Assembly: GCA_944326645.1 (NCBI GenBank)
Contig: CALVEW010000002.1
Coordinates: 1-36,024, forward strand
Direction of reading: 5' to 3'
DNA length: 36,024 nt
From: Candidatus Gastranaerophilales bacterium
Lineage (GTDB): Bacteria; Cyanobacteriota; Vampirovibrionia; Gastranaerophilales; Gastranaerophilaceae
A program made the translations under genes and the position numbers. The notes beneath the pieces are model-generated. The model made no database searches. It was not told where the DNA came from and saw nothing but the letters and a program-made list of their open reading frames with translations. The first letter of the stretch is position 1; each line of letters begins with the position of its first letter. Shown piece after piece: positions 31,296 through 36,024 of this stretch.

Positions 31296-32243
31296 GTGAG
31301 TGAAAGAAGATTTATTGATGTGGATTTAGTTATATCAGAGTGCGGGATTAATTCTAATATCGACCAAGAAATTAAAGTGCAAAATATCATAAATCTTGAA
31401 AATAAATATGATGAATATGAATTGGTTCAGCTTTACAATCATATATTAACTATTTCAAAAGAACCCAAAGTTTTGATGACAACAATCACTTATGCTGATA
31501 AATTAAGAGATGAATCAACACTAGGTCCTTTGGTTGATTTGTTGTTAACTAAAAACGGAATTAATGAAGAACTTGAACCGGATGATTTAATTAATCTTAG
31601 GGTTTTATGCGCTAAAGCAATATCAAATTACAAGGATACATCTGTCGTTGGAGCTTTATTGTATTGTTTAAACAATAAAGATGAACATTACAAAGTAAGA
31701 TTAGCTTGTGCAGATGCATTGGGCAAAATTGGTGATAAATATGCAGTCGCTCCATTAATTGACTTGGTTCAAGATGAAGAAGAAAAATCAGTTTATCTAA
31801 AAGAATCTGCTGCATCTGCATTGGGTAAAATAGGTGATTTACGAGCTGTAGATCCATTGGTATCGATATTGGAGGCAAAACAAGGTTTCTTAGATAAATT
31901 TTCATTTCTGAAGGAACGTGTAATAGAAGCATTAGGAAAATTAAATATTGATAACCATAAAGTAATCAAAGCATTAAAAAAATCATTATTGGATTCATCT
32001 CCAATGGTTAGGATTAATGCAATTGAAGCGATAATGAATTCAGGTGCTGACAATGCATCAGAATTGATTAAGACCTGTTTATTTGATGACGATAAAGAGG
32101 TTCAGAAAAATGCATTGATTGCAATGTATAACTTAGAAGGTCGTGATATTTTAGAAGAAGTTTTATCTTTAGAAGAATATTCTGACTATTTAAAAGAAGA
32201 AGCTCAAAATTTAATTGATGAGTATGAGGATGATGATGAATAA
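31296..32243 (+). CDS. HEAT-repeat protein, PBS-lyase type
   Basis: About 315 residues from the GTG at 31296 (SERRFIDVDLV follows). An in-frame TTG at 31281 has AGG about 9 nt upstream and is the alternative. At least five HEAT repeats cover residues ~95-300, such as VRLACADALGKIGDKYAVAPLIDLV, ESAASALGKIGDLRAVDPLVSIL and VRINAIEAIMNSGAD. The repeat type is that of phycobilisome-lyase-like (E/Z) HEAT proteins, abundant in cyanobacteria. No catalytic residues are evident, so it is probably a protein-binding scaffold. The C-terminus is acidic and overlaps the QueC start. It leads a six-gene operon ending with tlyA. Confidence 0.85.
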   Translation: MSERRFIDVDLVISECGINSNIDQEIKVQNIINLENKYDEYELVQLYNHILTISKEPKVLMTTITYADKLRDESTLGPLVDLLLTKNGINEELEPDDLINLRVLCAKAISNYKDTSVVGALLYCLNNKDEHYKVRLACADALGKIGDKYAVAPLIDLVQDEEEKSVYLKESAASALGKIGDLRAVDPLVSILEAKQGFLDKFSFLKERVIEALGKLNIDNHKVIKALKKSLLDSSPMVRINAIEAIMNSGADNASELIKTCLFDDDKEVQKNALIAMYNLEGRDILEEVLSLEEYSDYLKEEAQNLIDEYEDDDE

Positions 32244-32910
32244 TAAATCAATTATCTTATTATCAGGCGGTTTAGATTCTCTTGTTTGTTTAGGGGCTGT
32301 AAAAGATGAATATAACATTGAATTAGCTTTAACATTTGATTATGGACAAAAATCAGCAAAACAAGAAATAGAAGCCTCAAAAAAATTAGCATCATATTAT
32401 CAAATTGAACATCAGGTTATAGAATTACCATTTTTAAAAAAAATTACCAAAACAGCTTTAGTTGACGATAAAGATATACCTGAAAATGAACTATACACAG
32501 AATATAGTGCAAAGGCTGTTTGGGTTCCAAATAGAAATGGTTTATTTTTAAATATAGCAGCAGCATATGCTGATACATACAATTTCACTCATATTATATT
32601 TGGGGCAAATAAAGAAGAAGGTGTTACATTCCCTGATAATACAAAAAAATTCGCAGATTTGATAACAAGTTGTTTCAAGTTTTCAACTCTATGTAACCCT
32701 CAAGTTGTTGCGCCATTGATAAGCATGGACAAAAATGATATAGTAAAATTGGCATTAGAAAAAAACATGCCACTTGAATTAACGAGGAGTTGTTATAATA
32801 AAAGCAAGACAAATTGCGGGAAATGTGAATCTTGCAAACACTTAAAAGAAGCATTAATAAATAACGGGGATACAAAATATATAAGGGTTTTATTTGAAGA
32901 TGTTAACTAA
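32236..32910 (+). CDS. queC: 7-cyano-7-deazaguanine synthase (QueC)
   Basis: A 224-residue ATP-dependent enzyme that converts 7-carboxy-7-deazaguanine to preQ0 in queuosine synthesis. The PP-loop is SGGLDS (10-15). FDYGQKSAKQEI and VPNRNGLFLNIAAAYA follow as in QueC, and a C-terminal zinc site is formed by SCYNKSKTNCGKCESC. All expected motifs are present. GAGGA at 32226-32230 selects the ATG at 32236 over several earlier in-frame starts. It overlaps the HEAT gene end by 8 bp and the DUF366 gene start by 11 bp. Confidence 0.93.
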   Translation: MNNKSIILLSGGLDSLVCLGAVKDEYNIELALTFDYGQKSAKQEIEASKKLASYYQIEHQVIELPFLKKITKTALVDDKDIPENELYTEYSAKAVWVPNRNGLFLNIAAAYADTYNFTHIIFGANKEEGVTFPDNTKKFADLITSCFKFSTLCNPQVVAPLISMDKNDIVKLALEKNMPLELTRSCYNKSKTNCGKCESCKHLKEALINNGDTKYIRVLFEDVN

Positions 32911-33454
32911 ACTAATAGACGAAGAGATTAAATATATAGGCTCTCAATTACAACCACATTGGATTTATAAAAACTTTAAAATGCAAGGAGATGCAATCGT
33001 TGCATTTATCGGTGAATGTGAAGTTAAACTAACTGAAATGGTTGATATCGAGGATGTTATTAATAATGAACCAATATACAGTAAGTCAATGTTGAGCTTC
33101 ATAACAGAACAATTTAATATAGATTTAGTTGAGGGTGTTTTTAGACAAAGATTGTTAATATGTATAATAAAAGAATTATTAGAAAAGAGAGGGATTTTTG
33201 TTGTTAGAAATGGTGATGATTTAATGATTGATGGTAGAAAGTTATCTGTATCAATAGCAACTAAATCAACAACATCAATTCTAATTCATACAGGTTTGAA
33301 TATCGATTCAGAAGGAGCACCTGTTAAAGCTTCCGGCTTAACAAGTGAATTAGGTATAACAGATATAAAAGAGTTTGCGAATGAAGTTATGGAAGCCTAC
33401 GCTGAAGAACTTAAAGATATAGAACTTGCAAGTACAAAAGTTCGAGGAGTTTAA
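32900..33454 (+). CDS. DUF366-family protein
   Basis: About 184 residues from the ATG at 32900; a TTG at 32894 would add two residues. It matches DUF366 as I recall it: LMIDGRKLSVSIATKS near residues 108-123, SILIHTGLNIDSEGAPVKA, and a C-terminal FANEVMEAYAEELKDIELASTKVRG. The family occurs in archaea and some bacteria and has no firm function. It overlaps queC by 11 bp, so a link to deazaguanine metabolism is possible. The whole operon is tightly packed, however, so adjacency alone is weak evidence. Confidence 0.75.
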   Translation: MLTKLIDEEIKYIGSQLQPHWIYKNFKMQGDAIVAFIGECEVKLTEMVDIEDVINNEPIYSKSMLSFITEQFNIDLVEGVFRQRLLICIIKELLEKRGIFVVRNGDDLMIDGRKLSVSIATKSTTSILIHTGLNIDSEGAPVKASGLTSELGITDIKEFANEVMEAYAEELKDIELASTKVRGV

Positions 33455-33456
33455 AC

Positions 33457-34155
33457 ATGGGGAATCAATATTATAAAAAATATAACAAGCAAGTAGAAGA
33501 AAAACCTAGTTATATAAAACTATTTTTTGGCGCATTTTTCATGATGCTTATATTGTTTGTTGTAATTGCAGTACACTTATTTTCAAGTGTTGATACAGCA
33601 ATAGGCGAAAATGATGAAGGAGATATAAAAGAATCAGGCTTAGGTGTAAAACATTTAATTGATAGCAGATTGAAATTTATACAAATGGAAGATAATAATA
33701 AACTTCCATCAAATCAAGTTCCAAACGTTATACAGTCAAAAGAAGAGGCAATGAACCAAACAAATAATTCGTCAGATGAGGTTCAATTCCAGACATTTGG
33801 AGGTCAGGATTATTCTAATCCATATGGTAACAGTAATTCTTTTACATCAAGCCAAACAACTTTTCCTGAAACAGAAAGACAGCCTATAAAACATCCAACA
33901 GGGGTTCCATCACAGGCTTCATCTTCTAGTGCGGTATATAAAGTTTTTGTTGGAACTTATAGTACATTAGAACAAGCAAGAGTTGCACAGAGTATTGTTC
34001 AAGATGCTAATATAGGTGTTACTTCTTTTGTGAAAACATTAAGTAATGGGACATATACTATTCAGGTTGGTTCTTATAACGATGTTACAAAAGCACAAAA
34101 TCTTACAAATGATTTAAAACGAAATCATTTTCCGGCAAGAATGGTTCAAGAATAA
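33457..34155 (+). CDS. SPOR-domain inner-membrane protein
   Basis: A 232-residue protein with a short cytoplasmic tail, one membrane helix (~22-44), a Ser/Gln/Asn-rich linker and a C-terminal SPOR domain (~158-230: YKVFVGTYSTLEQARVAQSIV and YTIQVGSYNDVTKAQNLTNDL). SPOR domains bind denuded glycan strands of septal peptidoglycan, so a role at the division site is likely. The topology is type II with the SPOR domain in the periplasm. AGGAG precedes the ATG. It sits 2 bp after the DUF366 gene and 3 bp before tatD. Confidence 0.88.
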   Translation: MGNQYYKKYNKQVEEKPSYIKLFFGAFFMMLILFVVIAVHLFSSVDTAIGENDEGDIKESGLGVKHLIDSRLKFIQMEDNNKLPSNQVPNVIQSKEEAMNQTNNSSDEVQFQTFGGQDYSNPYGNSNSFTSSQTTFPETERQPIKHPTGVPSQASSSSAVYKVFVGTYSTLEQARVAQSIVQDANIGVTSFVKTLSNGTYTIQVGSYNDVTKAQNLTNDLKRNHFPARMVQE

Positions 34156-34158
34156 ATT

Positions 34159-34923
34159 ATGAGTAATTATTATTTAATTGATACACATGCTCATATAGAT
34201 ATGAGTGAAAATGTTTGTGAAGTTATAAAAAACGCAAATGATAACGGTGTGAAAAAAATAATTATTCCTTCTGTTGAGGAAGAATATTTTGAAAAAATAA
34301 TTAAAATAGCAGAAGAAAATGATAATATTTTTTGTCAATTAGGTTTGTATCCATCTGAAGCTTTAAAATGGAATGATAAAATTGCTGATAAAATAAGAAT
34401 ATTAGCGCAAAGTAAAAAAGTTGTTGCAATAGGTGAGATTGGTTTAGATTATTATTGGGACAAAACATATATTGAAGAACAAAAAAATATGTTCAAAGCT
34501 CAAATAATATTAGCAAATGAATTAAATTTACCAATCGTTGTTCACGATAGAGAAGCACATAAAGATTCCATAGATATAGTTAAAGAGTATAATAAAACCT
34601 CAGAAGTTGTATTCCATTGTTTTTCAGGTAGTGTAGAAATGATGCGAGAGTGCGTTAAAAATAATTGGTATATAGCATTAGGTGGAGTTGTAACTTTTAA
34701 AAATGCAAAAAAGATGAAAGAAGTTGCAAAAGAAATCCCATTAGAATACTTATTATTAGAAACAGATTCTCCATATTTAACACCTGTTCCATATAGAGGC
34801 AAAGAAAATCAGCCTGCATATATTAAATATGTAGCAGAAGAAATTGCAAGTTTACGAAATGAGCCTGTTGAAGATATAATAAAAATGACAACAGCAAATG
34901 CAGAAAGAGTATTTAGAATTTGA
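34159..34923 (+). CDS. TatD-family metal-dependent hydrolase (DNase)
   Basis: A 254-residue TatD-family protein. Metal ligands are visible: DTHAHID (8-14), GEIGLDYYW, VVHDREAH, HCFSG and LETDSPYLTP. These enzymes act as 3'-5' exonucleases or DNases. The conserved G-x-H-P element reads GLYP here, a change near the active site but not in a metal ligand. Length is usual. It overlaps tlyA by four bases (TTGA), so translation is coupled. Confidence 0.92.
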   Translation: MSNYYLIDTHAHIDMSENVCEVIKNANDNGVKKIIIPSVEEEYFEKIIKIAEENDNIFCQLGLYPSEALKWNDKIADKIRILAQSKKVVAIGEIGLDYYWDKTYIEEQKNMFKAQIILANELNLPIVVHDREAHKDSIDIVKEYNKTSEVVFHCFSGSVEMMRECVKNNWYIALGGVVTFKNAKKMKEVAKEIPLEYLLLETDSPYLTPVPYRGKENQPAYIKYVAEEIASLRNEPVEDIIKMTTANAERVFRI

Positions 34924-35741
34924 AAAAAGAACGTTTAGACAAAATATTAGTAGACTTAGGCTACTTTGAAAATAAAAGTAAAGCATCAGCAGCAATAATT
35001 GCAGGAGATGTAAGAATTGGTGATGAAAAAATTACAAAAGCAGGTTATCAATTAGATCCTAACAAAGAATATGATTTTGTAATCAAGACAATGCCTTATG
35101 TATCAAGAGGAGGATTTAAACTTCAAAAAGCACTAGATGCATTTAAATTTTCACCAAAAGACAGAATTTGTTTTGATGCAGGAGCATCAACTGGTGGCTT
35201 TACTGATTGCTTGCTTCAAAGAGGTGCTAAGTATGTTTATGCCGTTGATGTTGGATATGGACAACTAGCCTGGAAAATACGAAATGACGAGAGAGTTAAG
35301 ACAATCGAAAAAACTAATTTAAAAATATGTACTCCTGATGAAATATATTCAGAAATTGATACTTGGGCAGATTTATTGGTGTCGGATTTATCATTTATTT
35401 CGTTGGAAAGAACATTACCAAATTTAAAAAAACTTTTAAATCCTGAGTTTCATGAAATGATTTGTTTAATAAAACCTCAATTTGAAGCAGGTAAAGAATT
35501 TATTGAAAAAGGTGGGGTTGTTAAAAATCCCCAAACACATATAATGGTAATAGAAAATGTTATTAATTGTATTCATAATTTAGGGTATAAAATAAAAGGC
35601 TTAACCTATTCCTCAATAAAAGGCCCTGCAGGAAATATTGAATACTTAATATATTTTTCGACTGAAGACATAGAAGAGAGTTATATTCAACCAAATTTAA
35701 TAGTAGAAGAAGCCCATAAAGAGTTAAATAATCTTAACTAA
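34920..35741 (+). CDS. tlyA: TlyA-family rRNA 2'-O-methyltransferase
   Basis: A 273-residue protein with an N-terminal S4 RNA-binding domain (~3-60, RLDKILVDLGYFENKSKASAAI) and a Rossmann methyltransferase (SAM motif FDAGASTGGFTDCLLQRGA; SDLSFISL; LIKPQFEAG). TlyA methylates C1409 of 16S and C1920 of 23S rRNA; TlyA-like proteins are often annotated as hemolysins. Lys in GGFKLQKAL, Asp in VSDLSF and Lys in IKPQFE fit the catalytic tetrad. It starts with TTG overlapping the tatD stop codon, with no room for another start nearby. Confidence 0.9.
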   Translation: MKKERLDKILVDLGYFENKSKASAAIIAGDVRIGDEKITKAGYQLDPNKEYDFVIKTMPYVSRGGFKLQKALDAFKFSPKDRICFDAGASTGGFTDCLLQRGAKYVYAVDVGYGQLAWKIRNDERVKTIEKTNLKICTPDEIYSEIDTWADLLVSDLSFISLERTLPNLKKLLNPEFHEMICLIKPQFEAGKEFIEKGGVVKNPQTHIMVIENVINCIHNLGYKIKGLTYSSIKGPAGNIEYLIYFSTEDIEESYIQPNLIVEEAHKELNNLN

Positions 35742-35766
35742 ATTAGCTAGCAAATTTAATTTTTTT
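35739..35766 (+). terminator. Weak terminator after tlyA
   Basis: TAAATT (35739-35744) and AATTTA (35753-35758) form a 6-bp AT stem around an 8-nt loop, followed by seven T (35760-35766). The stem begins at the tlyA stop codon. The rest of 35767-35820 is AT-rich with a TATAGT -10-like hexamer and a Shine-Dalgarno sequence for speD. Confidence 0.4.
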
Positions 35767-35820
35767 AATTTTTATTATATTATAGTAAATGTGACTAGTT
35801 TATGAAAGGAGCCTAATGAA

Positions 35821-36024
35821 TTGGAAATAACAAATAACTTTAACGGAACTGATGAACACTTAGGTAGACATATCTTAGCAGAATTTTTTGATTGCGACCC
35901 TAATATTTTAAATAATAGAGATAGAATTGAAAATAATATGGTAGATGCAGCAATTGAATGTGGAGCAACAGTTGTTCAAAAATGTTTTCACATGTTTTCA
36001 CCATTTGGGGTAAGTGGAGTAGTT
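35821..36024 (+). CDS. speD: S-adenosylmethionine decarboxylase, 5' part
   Basis: The first 68 codons of a pyruvoyl-dependent AdoMet decarboxylase proenzyme for polyamine synthesis; the gene runs off the window. The frame starts at a TTG with AGGAG 9 nt upstream. Diagnostic segments are LGRHILAEFFDCDP, then the AAIECGATVV and CFHMFSPFGVSGVV stretches of the bacterial SpeD1 group. The self-cleavage serine lies just beyond the window edge. An ATG at 35816 is out of frame and hits a stop within five codons. It appears to be transcribed separately from tlyA. Confidence 0.9.
   Translation, partial: MEITNNFNGTDEHLGRHILAEFFDCDPNILNNRDRIENNMVDAAIECGATVVQKCFHMFSPFGVSGVV

Noticed and set aside
35816-35830. 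ATG start at 35816 for the last gene
   Set aside because: That frame stops after four codons; the SpeD frame begins at the TTG at 35821.

Overview
The window is AT-rich throughout, including the coding sequence, and almost fully coding. It looks like chromosome from a low-GC relative of cyanobacteria, most likely a gut Gastranaerophilales ('Melainabacteria', Vampirovibrionia). Three genes resemble families typical of cyanobacteria: an IctB-like O-antigen-ligase-family protein, a DUF4330 protein and a PBS-lyase-type HEAT-repeat protein. A heptose-kinase-like gene and a SPOR protein fit a diderm envelope. There are no rRNA, tRNA, IS or CRISPR elements. The assignment is inference from protein resemblance; no database was searched.

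Layout. 26-4047: a phosphoribosyltransferase-like orphan (minus strand), an HD phosphohydrolase, a U32 peptidase and a YqeG-type HAD phosphatase. 4250-8011: a signalling block of hybrid-type histidine kinase, single-domain response regulator and a degenerate GspE/PilB-like protein. 8012-16060: a YkgJ-type Cys-cluster protein, a class A PBP, a stand-alone AICAR-transformylase-like protein lacking its catalytic His, two unknown proteins, then a heptose-kinase-like, DUF4330 and IctB-like operon. 16166-20843: a divergent GH13 protein, an HTH/zinc-ribbon protein and a TPR-glycosyltransferase. 20844-23133: a NarL-type regulator and a PAS kinase (minus strand). 23273-29094: two tandem YkgJ-like genes, then an island of flavodoxin-family oxidoreductase, MerR regulator, EamA transporter, DUF3737 and DXS-like protein. 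29095-29951: a probable structured small RNA and a divergent pair of small genes around a strong dyad operator. 30075-31193: a DegT aminotransferase. 31296-35741: a compact operon of HEAT protein, QueC, DUF366, SPOR, TatD and TlyA. The 5' end of speD runs off the right edge.

The best candidate for an undescribed system is the MerR island (24437-29154). Two near-identical 23-bp sites carry the unusual 19-bp -35/-10 spacing of MerR-activated promoters. One drives the oxidoreductase and the other the EamA-DUF3737-DXS-like operon. The regulator keeps a Cys at the position used by AdhR-type aldehyde sensors. The DXS-like enzyme keeps thiamine-diphosphate catalytic residues but has lost both arginines that hold the phosphate of glyceraldehyde 3-phosphate. 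I infer an aldehyde- or electrophile-responsive module in which a DXS-like enzyme uses an acceptor other than G3P.

Three genome-style features recur. Four of five convergent gene pairs end with stop codons exactly back to back. About eight genes lacking a Shine-Dalgarno sequence have a -10 box 6-7 nt before the start codon, which predicts leaderless mRNAs. Genes with ordinary Shine-Dalgarno sequences are mixed among them.
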